A stretch of DNA of 64,000 nt from Nymphaea colorata (taxonomy: Eukaryota; Streptophyta; Magnoliopsida; Nymphaeales; Nymphaeaceae). The position numbers were made by a program, and so were the translations under genes. Under the pieces are notes generated by a model. The model was not told the origin of the DNA and searched no databases. It worked only from the letters and a program-made list of their open reading frames with translations. This document shows, piece after piece, positions 47,177 to 58,845 of the stretch. The DNA is taken from assembly GCF_008831285.2 (NCBI RefSeq), contig NC_045143.1:18937655-19001654 (forward strand), written 5' to 3'. The first letter of the stretch is position 1; every line of letters begins with the position of its first letter.

Positions 47177-48130
47177 ATGCCACCTACTCATTCACCGTTA
47201 TATCTTTATCCCTATATATTCAACATCTCAAACTTCATATTGTTGAAGCTGACTCGTGATAACTTCCTCTAATGGAAGACTCAAGTCTTGGTGATGGTAA
47301 AGAGCCAAGATCTTTATGGTTTCTCATTGGTGACATAACTGCTCCACCAGAAACTTTTACTGAGGGATTAAAGGAGGTTCTGAATCCCACTTACACTGGC
47401 TGAAAGAAAACCGATCGTCTATTGAGAGGATGAATTACCAGCACACTATTAGAAAGTGTGCTTGGTCTAATTGTCAGCTTGGAGACATCAGCTGATATCT
47501 GGAAACCGTTGCTTGATTCCTATGTGCCAGGTTTTAGGAGAGAGAGTTCCATTTGATGCAAAAACTTACATGTCTAAAGAAGGGCTTAAACTCCATTAAT
47601 GAGTACATTGGAAAATTTAAGACTATATGTGATGAACTAAGTGCCATTGGACGAATGATCATAGGCAAGGACAAGGTTTTCTGCAAGGTATGGAATCTGG
47701 ATACCAACAGTTTGTTACCACTTGTGTCGCAGTACAAGGAGGTAGTTCCATTGCTCCAAAGCTATGAAGCATGCACAACTTTGAATCTTCTGCTCAAATG
47801 AGTTATGTTGCGTACAATCAAACACAAAATCAGAATAAGTGGCAAGCAGGATATGAATGTTTTAATTCTAGAGGATGTTGATTTGGGCAGAGCAATAACA
47901 ATCGAAATCAGTCTTTTGACACTAAAGGAAAGGGGAAGGTTGTGTGCCAAATTTGCAAAAAGCAAAATCACTCTACTTTAAAATGTTACAATTGTTTCAA
48001 CCATTCTTTTCAGCCAAATGATATTCCTCAAGCTCTTGCTTTAGTTAAAATAGCCAACAATCAAGATAATGAATGGTTTGTTGATACGGGAGTCACTGCC
48101 CACATGACTTCTGATGCTGGTAACCATTAG
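47177..48130 (+). pseudogene. Copia 2 gag and protease remnant
   Basis: Starts MPPTHSP at 47177 with a KLTRDNFL-type gag opening. The central gag part runs in 47553-47801. The zinc knuckle CQICKKQNHSTLKC (C-x2-C-x4-H-x4-C) is intact at about 47945-47986, and the protease site FVDTGVTAHM at about 48078-48107. Several stops and frameshifts separate these parts. Confidence 0.85.
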
Positions 48131-48419
48131 TGTTGACCATACAAATGCGATCATTATCTAACTCTCGCCCCTATTTTGGCAATGATGCTATTATTGTTGG
48201 CAAAGGAGAAAACCCATCTATTTCTCACATTGGTGATGCCAAGGCCAACCTCAATTGATAGACATACCTCTGAAAAATGTGCTATGTGTGCCTAAAATAA
48301 AAAAGGATTTGCTATCGGTGAGGCAGCTTACTTTTGATCAACCTTATATTATTTAGTTCTCATCTATTGCTCGCTTGATTAAGGACAATGTGTCGTGGCA
48401 AATAGTGGCAACTGGAAAT

Positions 48420-49489
48420 AGGCGAGGTGGTCTTTATGGTCTTGGAGGTTTTCACTTTGCTTTGTTTTCAACCAGATTTAGGCGTGCAGATTTTTTGTCG
48501 ATAGCATGAATGGTTGTGGCATCCTCCATTTGGATAGTCCGATTATCAAATAAAAACAATCTAATTTCAGTTGAATCCATGAAAAACAAGAACCCCATTT
48601 GTTCTAGTTGTCAAATGGGTAAATCCAATTTGTTGGCAATTTTTTATGGTCATACAGTGAACCTTTAACGAAAGTTCATGCTGATCATTGGGGTCCTCCT
48701 CCCGTCTTGTCAAAATAAAAATTTTGATTCTATGTCATTTTTGGTTGACGAGTGCACAAAAATCACATGGTCCTTTCCATTGCAGAAAAAGTTTGATTTC
48801 TTTGAAGTTTTCAATCACTTTCATAGATATGTTGAATGATAATTTGATAAAAAATTAAAAATATTTCAATCCAGTGGCGTTGGAGAGTACAGTAGTAAAA
48901 AATTCATAGATATGTTGAACGACAATTTGACAAAAAATTAAAAATATTCCAATCTGATGTTGGTGGAGAGTATAGTAGTCAAAAATTCATTCATTACCTT
49001 GATCAAATGGAAATAAAGCAACAAATGTTGTGTCCCAAAACGCCCGAGCAGAATGGAAAAGGCTGAACGAAAGCATAGAAATGTGATAGAACTTGGATTG
49101 ACGATGATGTTCCATTCCAATATGCCAAAACATTTTGGATGGAAGCTTTTTCTACTGCCGTCTACTTGATCAATAGACTACCATCATCTACTTTAAATAT
49201 GGACTCTCCTAATTTTTGGGCTTTTGAAAAGCATCCAGACTATTCATCTTTAAGAGTTTTTGGTTGTCGATGTTTTCCTGGTGTACATGGATATCAAGAA
49301 TCAAAGTTTGATCCAAAATCATTACTGTGCATTTTTCTTGAATATAGCACACAGTTCAAGGGTTATACACATCTTCATCCTCCAACGGGCAGAATATATA
49401 TGTCATGGCATGTTGTGTTTGATGAAGGAAATTTTTCCTTTCAAGAACAATTACGGGACAGCTTGAGGGAGAATTCACTTCAGTTTTAG
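48420..49489 (+). pseudogene. Copia 2 integrase remnant with an internal 83-bp tandem duplication
   Basis: The pre-integrase zinc region is seen as LYGLGGFHFALF ... CSSCQMGKSN (about 48430-48630). HADHWGPPPV marks the start of the catalytic core (about 48675). The segment around 48820-48985 is an exact-period tandem duplication (83 bp) and so shifts the frame. 49139-49489 holds the C-terminal part AVYLINRLPSSTLN ... SLRVFGCRCFP, highly typical of plant copia integrases. Confidence 0.85.
48820..48985 (+). repeat. 83-bp tandem duplication inside the integrase remnant
   Basis: Copy 1 at 48820-48902 and copy 2 at 48903-48985, both starting ttcatagatatgttgaa. They differ at several positions, so the duplication is not recent. 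83 is not a multiple of three. Confidence 0.9.
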
Positions 49490-49530
49490 TCTCTCGCAAT
49501 GGCACTAATGAACTCACTTCTTCCTCTTTA

Positions 49531-50773
49531 ATGCAAGAACAATTTCAAAATCTACAGGTTCCTCAGATTGAGCTTCATGACATGTCAGATCTTTTGCCAC
49601 AAGTAGTTGAAGAAAATAATGATGCAAGGCCTACCGTTTTGCCACAGTCTATTATCGCTTCACCTCAACCTGTAAATCCATTACAGCATACTATCATTAC
49701 TCGCAGCATGACTAGGATATCAAAACATAATCCCAAATATGTTGATCTTCATCATGTTACAACATATGCTTTTGTACCTCAAGAGCCACACAATACTAAG
49801 TTGACATTGAATCACATAGGCTGGAAGGCTGCTATGCAGGAAGAAATATCTGCCCTATATGAAAACCACACTTGGTATCTAGTACTGCATCAATCACATT
49901 TAAATGTTGTTGGATCAAAATGGGTATACAAGGCAAAGCTGCAAGCTGATGGAACTCTTGAGGGACTTAAAGCTCGCTTGGTTGCAGGTGGATTCTGTCA
50001 ACTTTAGGGAGTGGATTTTGTTGAGGCTTTTTCTCTTCTTGTGAAGCCTGGTAGCATCAAAATTATTCTTTCTATTACTACTGTTAGATAATGGAGCATT
50101 CGATGTGAAGAACATGTTTTTTCATGGTTAACTTAAGGAGACAATTTTCGTGCAACCACTACGTTTTGAAGATAGGTGTTTTCCTAATCATGTATGTTGC
50201 CTGTGCAAAGCACTTTATGGTCTTCGGCAAACATCTCGATCATGGTTTGATAAGCTAAGCTCCTTTCTTTTGCAATATGGTTTCTTTTGCAGCACAACAG
50301 ATCAATCTCTTTTCATCTATAGGCATCAACATGACACCATTGTGCTTCTCATCTATGTAGATGACATAGTTCTCATAGGGAGTAACCCTCGATTGCTGGA
50401 CCAATACCCCAAGCGGCTTGCAAGTATCTTTTTAATCAAGGATCTTGAACCATTACAATTACATTATTTTTTGGGCATTGAAGTTCACCCTACCCATGGA
50501 GGACTTTTCTTTCGCAAACAAAGTATGCCAAGGATTTATTAGACAGAGCAAAATATGTATGATTGCAAGCCGGTCGTTGCACCCATGGAGGAAAAAATCC
50601 AAGAAGCTTCTCATGAATCCTATTTAGATCCAACTCACTATAGAAGCTTGGTTGGTGCCTTAGAATATTTGACCATAACGAGACGAGAACTATCTTTTAG
50701 TGCCAACTATGTTAGCCAATATATGTATAGTTATATGGTACAACATTATGAGATGAAGAAATGTATCATCTGA
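49531..50773 (+). pseudogene. Copia 2 reverse transcriptase remnant
   Basis: 49531-50007 carries the RT start: WKAAMQEEISALYENHTW, GSKWVYKAKLQADG and the ARLVAGGF block. 50150-50542 carries LCKALYGLRQTSRSWFDKL and an intact YVDD site (50354-50365). 50555-50773 continues with YRSLVGALEYLTITR and SANYVSQYM. The first catalytic Asp region (about 50080-50130) is disrupted by stops. Confidence 0.9.
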
Positions 50774-50789
50774 TATATATAAAAGCTCC

Positions 50790-51285
50790 TTTTGATGTAG
50801 GTCCAAAGAATCATGGCTTAAAATTCTCTAGATTTATATGCCTTTGCCGATGCTGATTAGGCAGGTTGCCATGAGACAAGAAGGTCTAATGCAGGTTTTT
50901 GTACCTTTCTTAGAAATAATTGTATTACTTGGAGTGCCATGAAACAAACCACAGTCGCTAGATCAAGCACGGAGGCAGAGTATAGAGTCATGGCATCCAT
51001 TGCCATAGAGTTAACTTGGATCTCCTTTGTCTTTAGAGATTTTGGAGTTCATCTAAACAGTCCTCCGGTGCTTCACTGAGATAATATCAGTGCTTTACAC
51101 ATGACCATCAATCCTATCTTTCACAATTGATCCAAGCACATTCAAGTAAATTACCACTATGTTAGAGAAAAGGTGGCGGAAGGATGTTTGATCACAAAAT
51201 TTGTTTCCTCAAAACATCAACTTGCAAACATTTTCACAAAGCCTTTAACAATTATTCAATTTCATGCCTTAAGGAACAAGCCTCT
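50790..51285 (+). pseudogene. Copia 2 RNase H remnant
   Basis: Shows MKQTTVARSSTEAEYR (about 50940), IELTWI, DNISALHMTINP with a stop before it, SKHIQVNYHYVREKV and ANIFTKPL (about 51226): the normal copia RNase H order just upstream of the 3' LTR. Confidence 0.85.
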
Positions 51286-51639
51286 GCAATCGGCACAGTT
51301 TGACAAGGAGTAAAAACACAGGTGTTAAAAGATTGTGATAAGGTCAAGAAATAAAACCATCATCTCGAGTTTAACAAATTTGGGGATAAAGAGATAAACA
51401 TGGAAATTGAAGATTACGAGGTGATGAAGAAGAAAAATGTCATAGAACCCAAAAATTTCAGATTTGATACCTCTGATCAGAAAACTGCCATAAATTTTGA
51501 TGTTATGAAAGGAATGAAATTGTCGTGTACTTTAGGCTGTGGCTAAATAAAAAATTCATTCCATTTTCGTGGATGTAGGTTCTCTTTGAACCGAACAACG
51601 TATGTTCTGGTGCCTCTTCTTTCTTTCACTTTTCGTTTA

Positions 51640-52039
51640 GTTGTTAGTCTAATCTAATAGAGATGCAAGGGGGACACAAAGAGAGATGAAAATAAAACCA
51701 TGTCTGGCTAAGAGCTTGACGATGTAAATTGATCATATAGCAATATTATAGCTCCTTGCACTTGATGATTGTAGGGAACTCGGTGTGTAGCAAATAGTGT
51801 CGAGGAGATGGCGTAGACAGCTATGGGAGAGCGGGATTGAGGGAGGGAGAGAGAAAGAAGGAGAGATAAGGAGAAGGAAGATGCGGTGTTTCAAGAAGGA
51901 GAGACTGAATACAAGATCAACACCTCGAGCATTATGTTCTGGGAAGTTTCGAGTGTAACCTTGGCAAAAGGCAGGATACTCGGGGAATTTATACCCCTTG
52001 TTCGATGTGCGCCCTGTTCGCCTATTTCGATGAAAACCT
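51640..52039. other. no gene recognised
   Basis: Between Copia element 2 and the minus-strand LINE. GA-rich run at 51820-51890. The 126-codon minus-strand frame here has no domain. Confidence 0.5.
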
Positions 52040-53900
52040 GTTGAGGGATAGGCCCTCTTCCATTTTATTAAGCAAAAAATGAGATATTTACAACAAAAAT
52101 TCAAATCCTTCATATGATGATTACATTACCAAAAGATAGTTGACTAGGATCCCAGCCAACTTGACCCATAACACATTCTTTATATCCCCTATCACCAGAA
52201 CATAAAAACAGCATACTACAAATTTCAACTGATAGTAGTTGGTATGATAGCTATAATCTATTGAGATGACTTTGCATGTGTTGCATGTGCAAAAGAGGCC
52301 TAGCCCTTTGTGTAGTTCCTTTGATGGCTTTGTCCAAATCATCTTTCCAAGCCTCGTTGTTGGCTTGTACGACTATTGTCTGCTCGTTAGAAATAATCTT
52401 ACCTAGACATTTATTCAGAACTCAGTTCTCAGAGAACACTCTCCCTTCTTTCGACCAAGAGCATATTCTGAAATTGTACCCTCCATTGTAGCTTCTAAGC
52501 GGTCCTGCAATACGGTGCAAGCCTTCTCCATGCCAAGATGCAATATGAATGTTGTAACCAATTCCTTTGCGGAAGCTCCAATCTACTGACATGATAGCTT
52601 CGCGTAGCCAAACTTCCACTCTTTCATTATCCACTCTCTTCCTGTTCACTTTTTTGTATAATTCCCAAAATGTAAAGCAATAGGCACCAACAGCTTGTTC
52701 ATGATAATGTTTTTCCTTGTTCCTTAGAAGGATCAGATAGCTATGTGGAAAGTTGTTTTACATATGCTCGCCCATAGTTTCCTTCTAAATTTCCTTCAAA
52801 ACCACCAAATGATACATTCTTTGATGGTGTGATCTCTAGGAATCTTTTGATTGAATTTAGCTGCAATGAATTGTCATAGCATTTTCGACACCGGGCAGCT
52901 AAAAAACAGGTGGCTTTCATCCTCCTCGTGTTTGTGGCACAAAGCACACCTTGATGCCGACTGGACTTCTAATTTTTGAGTCTGGTATCAGTCATGGTTT
53001 TGCCTTGACACCCAATGTAAACCGTCCACATCGCCTTAGGAAAACCATTTTTAATCCAAATGTATTGATGCCACTTTTCAGTTTCCTTATGTAGCCTTAT
53101 AGCCTCCCAAATCCTTTTTCAAGAGATGGAGCGAGTGTGTTGATTAGCCCAGACGAGTGCATCAGCATGGTTACCCACTAGGGTCAACGTCGCAATATTA
53201 GGCCTCCATCGGTTCACTTTAGCATGCAGCTCCTAGTTAGGACCAAGGATAACCTCTCTAACATTGACTCTAGGATTTACTACCTCAAGAATAGGGTCAT
53301 TAACATCAATCTGCGCTACAAGGGGCCTACTTGCCCATTTATCAATCCAAAATTTGGCCTTATTGCCATCCTTAATTTGCCAACAGACTTGGACTTTTGA
53401 TTTGCTTCCAAGATTTAACTATATCTTTCCAAAGAACAGAACCTTTAGTAAAAGAAGTGGAATGCCACAAACCATGGCCTTTGAGATATTTCTTTCTGAC
53501 ACAAACGGCCCAAATGTTATCGGCACTAAGTGCTCAACAATCAAGGTAGTCCTTGATCCTTCTCATGGCGACTCCACCTTTGCTATTAGGTAAGCAAAGC
53601 TGATCTCATTTAATCAAGTGAGCTTTGTTTTTGTTAGCACTGCTACCCCAAGATATTTGAAGGGGAGTTGCCCACCTTGCCGCTCCATAATTCCAGCAAC
53701 CTTGCTAAGCTCATTCGAGCTTATGTTGATCCCAATAATAGTGCTTTCGTCCTTGTTAACTTTGAGACCGGAGCAATATTCCAATTCTTGAAGGATTCCC
53801 TTGATTGTCTTTAAGGACTTCATGTGGTTGGCTGAGAACATGATCAAATCATCAGCATAAAACAGTGAGTCGATGCCAGACCTGTCTTTACCCATTGTGG
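52040..53900 (-). pseudogene. L1-type LINE, C-terminal half of ORF2, minus strand
   Basis: Minus strand. 53895-53614 starts just before the RT active site FYADDLIMFSAN and runs to PFKYLGV. In broken frames follow KYLKGHGLWHSTSFTKGSVLWKDI (about 53490-53420), then the C-terminal zinc-type segment WHQYIWIKNGFPKAMWTVYIGCQGK (about 53080-53000) and a Cys/His-containing stretch (about 52950-52880). The 3' end near 52040 has a ttaataaaatgg word with a G-rich tail, like other plant L1 ends. 5' truncated within the RT; stops and frameshifts throughout. Confidence 0.85.
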
Positions 53901-54030
53901 GGAGTTTGACATGCTTATTCTATTTGGCGGATGTTGTTTGATAGCGAACTAAGAAAATGGAACGCGTGTGTCCTACTCGGCTATTCCCACTAGTTCCATT
54001 GTCAAACGGCCTCAAATACTCTAGCTCAAG

Positions 54031-54365
54031 TCTGGGCATTGGGCCGGCTCGGCCCAGTCCGGCCTGATAAGGGTTGGGCAAGGGCCGGGTTACATCTTGA
54101 AATGGCAGCCCAAGCCTGGCCCAACACTCAAAACCCAAGCCTGGGCCCCACCAAGCTCGATTAAAATAAAAAACATATTTTTAAATATAAAATAATACAT
54201 AAATATAATTAATCGTAATAAAATATATATCATTACAAAAATAATAAAATAATATTAAAAAACATATCGGGCCGAATCGAGCCTCGTCGGGTTGGCTCGA
54301 TAAGTTATCAGGCTGGCCCACCTAGACACTGGGTACCAGTATGGTACCCCACTGATGCCCAGCCT
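54031..54365. mobile_element. GC-ended MITE, TIR ctgggcattgggcc type
   Basis: The left end (aagtctgggcattgggccgg) and right end (ctgatgcccagcctg) are inverted. Inside are gggccggctcggcccag and gggccgaatcgagcc words around an A/T-rich core. Related text flanks the nested MITE at 20041. No target duplication identified. Confidence 0.6.
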
Positions 54366-54952
54366 GAATGATTGGCTAATATACAGTAAATTAATTCTAA
54401 CCTAGGAACTTACCAACAAAATACAAATTAAGCTAATAAACACAAAAACAAAACAAATCTACCCAAGTAAATTCTAGGATTTATCCTAGCTATACTCCCA
54501 AATCTATGGATTCTACCTATAAAAATAGACAGTCTAACTTAGAAGCAGGAGACTCTAACTACAATCTAGATTAAGCTAAAAATCTGCCTAATGACTGAAC
54601 TACCTTCGAGCCCTATGCTAGAAATTTTATGTGATGCAGTACCTAAAATGCAACACTAAATAACAATCAAAATAAAATATAATGCAATGCTAAAGAAAAC
54701 GTCCTAATTGCTGCTGGAAACTCGAAAATAACAAGAAAGCAAACCTATTTACCAATTAGAACAACCTATAGGCAAAACGGAAAAGCAACCAGTGGACTTG
54801 CTTGTGGCAAGCCTAAACCCTTCGGCAGTGACGCTACATTAAATCAACATATCACGCTAAGCTAAGAAAGCAAACCTAATTTCTGTTGCACTAACTGCCG
54901 ATTTGCAAATAATCAACCTAACCCACCTAGTTTGGCATCACAACAAGGGATG
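54366..54952. other. no gene recognised
   Basis: A-rich intergenic DNA without open frames of note. Confidence 0.55.
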
Positions 54953-55217
54953 TACAATGAGTTCAGCCAACTCAAGCTCCAGACTCAAACTCGCCCATGT
55001 GAGCTCGACTCATTAAATAAATAAGTCAAGTTCCAGCTTCAGTTAAAACTCAAGTTATAAATAAGTCAAGTTCAAGTTACGCGAGTTCAACTCATTAAAA
55101 CTCGACTTGCTTTGTCCTCCCCATTATTAATCGTCAAAGTTATGCCCGTAATTTTTATGAAAGGCATGCCCGTAATTTTTATGAACTTTAACACTTTTTT
55201 ATGGTTTTGCATTTTCA

Positions 55218-55270
<53 letters not shown>

Positions 55271-55395
55271 TCAAATGGCAACACAAACTTAAACAAGTCG
55301 AAGACGAGTTTAGACTAGATTTACTGAGTCGAGCACGAATCAAATTCTAGCCAAGCAATGTGTGGCTCAAACTCAACTCGGTCATTATACATTCC
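54953..55395. mobile_element. hAT-type MITE related to 11137-11519, carrying a (TA)n tract
   Basis: Ends gggatgtacaatgag (left) and cattatacattcc (right) are inverted. Interior of actcaagctc/gagttcaac words as in 11137-11519. A TA microsatellite lies at 55223-55267. Target duplication not clear. Confidence 0.65.
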
Positions 55396-57366
55396 AAGCC
55401 ACAACAAAGGGCCCAGCTGTGCCCCTCCTATGCTAAACAGGCAAGCTAGAGAAAATCATCTTCTAAACACCAATCTTAAATCTAATTAATCATATGATCA
55501 GATTAGAAACTAAACTAAAACTATAACAAATTAAACAAATACTACAGTACTAAACAAACGACCAGTCCAACTGTCCAAGCACCATTCGATCTAAAGCAAA
55601 CCCGAAGGTGTACCGTTTTACACCGACAAGCAAAGGTAGAAGAAAAGGCAGGTAACAAGAAAATTAAAAAAAGAAAAAAAGTTCGAATAATCTCTTGTAA
55701 AAAGAAAGCAGGTAAAAAGAAATTAAAAAAAAAAAGTTCCATCTAACAAGGCTTGGCCGATTTGAATTTCTCCATCTCCTCCTGTTTCTATTTAAAAATT
55801 ATCTCACATGGTCAGGACATGGTTGCCAGCAGCAGCTGGCTTCTCGAAACAGTGGGGAGAAAAAAGAAGGAACTAAAATTGTATCATTATATCTAAGATG
55901 CTCACTCACACCAACGAGGCTTTTGTCCGCTCGGGCTCGACCCTATTGCGATGGACGAATACTTCACCGATGACATCAGCGGCGCAACATCACGGATGAC
56001 GGCACCTTCGTTAATTGGTAGGCGCCTACCTTTCGCTAAAGTTGCGCCCTCTTGCCGAGACAATGTTTGCCCCTTCAGGTTTCCGGGAGAAAGATATTTT
56101 TCTAATTATTTTCAGTTAACCTCTTAGATATTCTCAAGTCGTAAAAGACGCAAATCGGCGACGATCTGTGTGCCCCGATGCTTAAGGCCGACCGGTACAT
56201 TTGTCGACAGCCCTATACATACTACTAATACTACTGCATCTCTTTCATTAGTTGTGTCAATGGAATTGTACTTGACATAATTATTTAATTGGGATCAGAT
56301 TTATTGAGATGATCCAGAAACTTTTGTTGTGTTTGTTTTATTGTAGATCTAAGATCCTCGGTGACTCGAGATCACTAGTATCTTAAATCCAAGGATTTAA
56401 GGTTGAACCTTGCCCAATCCAACCTTAAATCCGTGGTTTTTAAAATGTAACTTAAATTTTAACATCCTTAATTTGTTTACACTAAGTATTTGCCAAAACA
56501 TAATTTTTTTGATGCAGCATAATATCTAAGTTATCAAACGCAACCTTATTGATATAAACATTGACAAGCCCCACGTTTTGTAATTGTCACCATTTAGTTA
56601 ATGAGACACTTGGGTAGATCTTGGATAGTCTCAGTGAAGGCAACAATAAGGACTGATAACACCAACTGTATTCGCAAATTCATCTTTGTCATGTTAACGA
56701 TTCTCTCCCATGCTTTGAGAGAAAATTTCCAGCTTAAGCGGGCTCTAGTAATAAGTGTTAGGAAACAATGTTTATTAAAAATTTGAAAGAGTGAAAAAGA
56801 GAGAGTGAAGGAGAAAGAACTTTAAGTTCATGCTCTACTATATATATATATTTCAACTCTTATTAAGCAACTTTTTATTCCTTGAGGAAGCCCTTAATTC
56901 ATGCCCTACAACACGTAGAAGAGCAGAAAACCAGAATTCGCAAAATCTTTGTTAAAAAAATGTTTTAAACAAAATGTGAGCCTTTTAATGTGTTTATAAA
57001 CACTAATTTAATATAAATCATGCTTTAGTTCAAGTCATTTAAAAAAAAAAACTTGATTTTTATACTATCAAAATTTTGATGGTATTGATCGGAAACATGA
57101 TACCATTCGTTGGTTTTGATCCAACAAAAAAATTCTACAAATTATAAGAGGATCGTTTTATTAATCAATATAAATCAAGAGTTAATGAAGCAAGTAGTGA
57201 ACTATAGCATTTAAGAGCCCTAGATTCCAAAATAACGCTTTTCAAAAAGTTAAAGTTTTGGGTCACAAAAGTTGAACATCGGATTACAATGCCTAAGAGT
57301 TTGTATCACCTTTGATAAGCAAGGATCATGATGAAAGAGCTAGCAGATTAGAAGAAAGTGTAGTGT
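55396..57366. other. no gene recognised; one MITE inside
   Basis: 56326-56548 is a relative of the agatct-rich elements in SDR intron 1, with ends ttgtgtttgttttattgtag and ttatcaaacgcaac. A GC-richer patch at 55910-56210 has no convincing frame. Otherwise A/T rich. Confidence 0.55.
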
Positions 57367-57840
57367 TTAAGGAAAGATAGCTGGTAGAGATGGGAAAACA
57401 AGAAGACGAAGAAGAAGAAGAGTGAGAAATGGAAGCGATTTTGGGTGGAACAATGAGTGACGGAGGGGATTTTGAGCGATAGGGGGAATCTCCAACGGTG
57501 AGTTGGATGTCCTCCAGTGGGTGGCGGCGACCAACAGCGACGGGAGACGGTGAGCTCCAAGCACGGATCCGCTATGGAAGGTCCTCCCCGTCGCAGTTTC
57601 TGGTGTGCATCCGGCGGCTCCCCCTGCCATTGCCGGCAGGCCTGCCGGACGGCATGAAGACGAAGTCGGGCGTCGGCGGGACGATTGCAGGACGGAGCCG
57701 CTTCCCCTTTCCTTTATCATGGTCGGTAGAAAACGATGGGTAGAGGCAATTGTAGCCCCAATCACAACAATAGAGGCGTGAATTTTACTAAGGAGGAGGA
57801 CGCTGGTTCTGTATGGGAACGCTAGCTGTGTGTTTCTCAA
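57367..57840 (-). other. GC-rich island with a 157-codon minus-strand frame, unassigned
   Basis: The frame is Ser/Arg/Pro rich and ends in a Leu/Phe run. Overlapping frames are open on both strands, as expected for GC-rich DNA. No motif, no TATA box at a sensible distance and no homology to the SDR genes that I can see. It might be a remnant of a host exon or captured fragment. Low confidence that it is a gene. Confidence 0.2.
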
Positions 57841-58763
57841 TAATTAAACGTTCAGGCCAGCAACCAGCATGGTTTTGATTAATGACTATTCTTTTAACAT
57901 GCTTTAGAATTTATTTATTTTTATTGCACATACTCTTTAATTTCTCACAACAGTCGTAGTCCGAAAGTATGAGGCTGAGACCACACTTTGACTTGTGGTC
58001 GGTTCATTTATTAAACTTATTAACATTTGAATCTATGGGTCTAAAAAAACAATCAAACAATTTTTAAACAATCTCCTTTCGACAAATTAAAAATAATTAA
58101 ATTCTCATAAAACTCCATGGCAGCATCAAATTTCGACAATTTCGCTACCGAAAGTTGTAATTCTGGGGCTTTCGAGTTAATCCAAAGCAGCCTACGTTTT
58201 ACGTAACCAGTGTGCTGCCTCGATCTTCGATAAAACTACCAAAGTAAAAAAAAATATCACATTAATCCTCAAATGGTGTACATTTTCATAATCCTACCTG
58301 CTATTAATACAGTACAAATTTGTCCCCGTTCTTTCAACTTGGCGCACTTGTTCCTATTTTTTTAGTTGGAGAACAAAAACGATTCCAATACAAAGAAGAA
58401 AAGATAATAATGATTTCTGAGTGGTATAAATCTATTTTGTTGGCAGGAACGAGGAAAAAATCATACTTTTTTGTGAAAAAAAAAAATTGATCGTGTTTGA
58501 CTGACGCGAGCATGGACGAGACACTTTTTCCACCATTCACGTGAAAGTCAATACGTAGGTAAGAAAGTAGACGTGTTGCCGTGTTCGTTTTGGCTCCCGA
58601 GAGATCCCCTGGTAATCTTGAAACCGATCCGACCTGCGCCCACAGGTGTACTAAAAGGAGGGCAAGTACATTCGGTTTTGCCACCAAGGTGCCCAATTCC
58701 GCCTCCTCCACCGCCACCGCCACTAGTGAAGCACAGTGAAGCCACTTTCCTCTCTCAAATCTG
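57841..58763. other. upstream region of SDR copy 3
   Basis: A/T rich, becoming GC rich after 58570. A CCX-repeat stretch (about 58697-58725) gives poly-Pro or poly-Gly frames that are composition artefacts. Probably contains the promoter of SDR copy 3. Confidence 0.5.
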
Positions 58764-58770
58764 TATATAA
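58764..58770 (+). promoter_or_regulatory. TATA box of SDR copy 3
   Basis: tatataa about 76 bp upstream of the ATG, in the context ctgtatataagggc, followed by a short CT- then GA-rich leader. Confidence 0.65.
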
Positions 58771-58845
58771 GGGCTTCGTTGTCGCTGTAAGCTCCTCTCA
58801 TCTGGAACTAGACATACAGAGAGTGAGAAAGAGGCGAGGAAGCTA

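Larger units (their letters stand above)
46805..51639 (+). mobile_element. Ty1/copia LTR retrotransposon 2, old and full-length
   Basis: LTRs at about 46805-47122 and 51323-51639 (318 and 317 bp) agree in order throughout but differ at many positions, clearly more than those of Copia 1. The PBS tggtataagagctc (47123-47136) matches the initiator-Met-tRNA site with one change. All domains are present in canonical copia order (gag, protease, integrase, RT, RNase H) and all are broken by stops and frameshifts. No target duplication could be found. The LTR ends lack the expected CA, and similarity continues some bases left of the TG, so boundaries are within about 10 bp. Confidence 0.9.

Noticed and set aside
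53264-53593. 109-codon plus-strand frame
   Set aside because: Antisense shadow of the minus-strand LINE ORF2 remnant.
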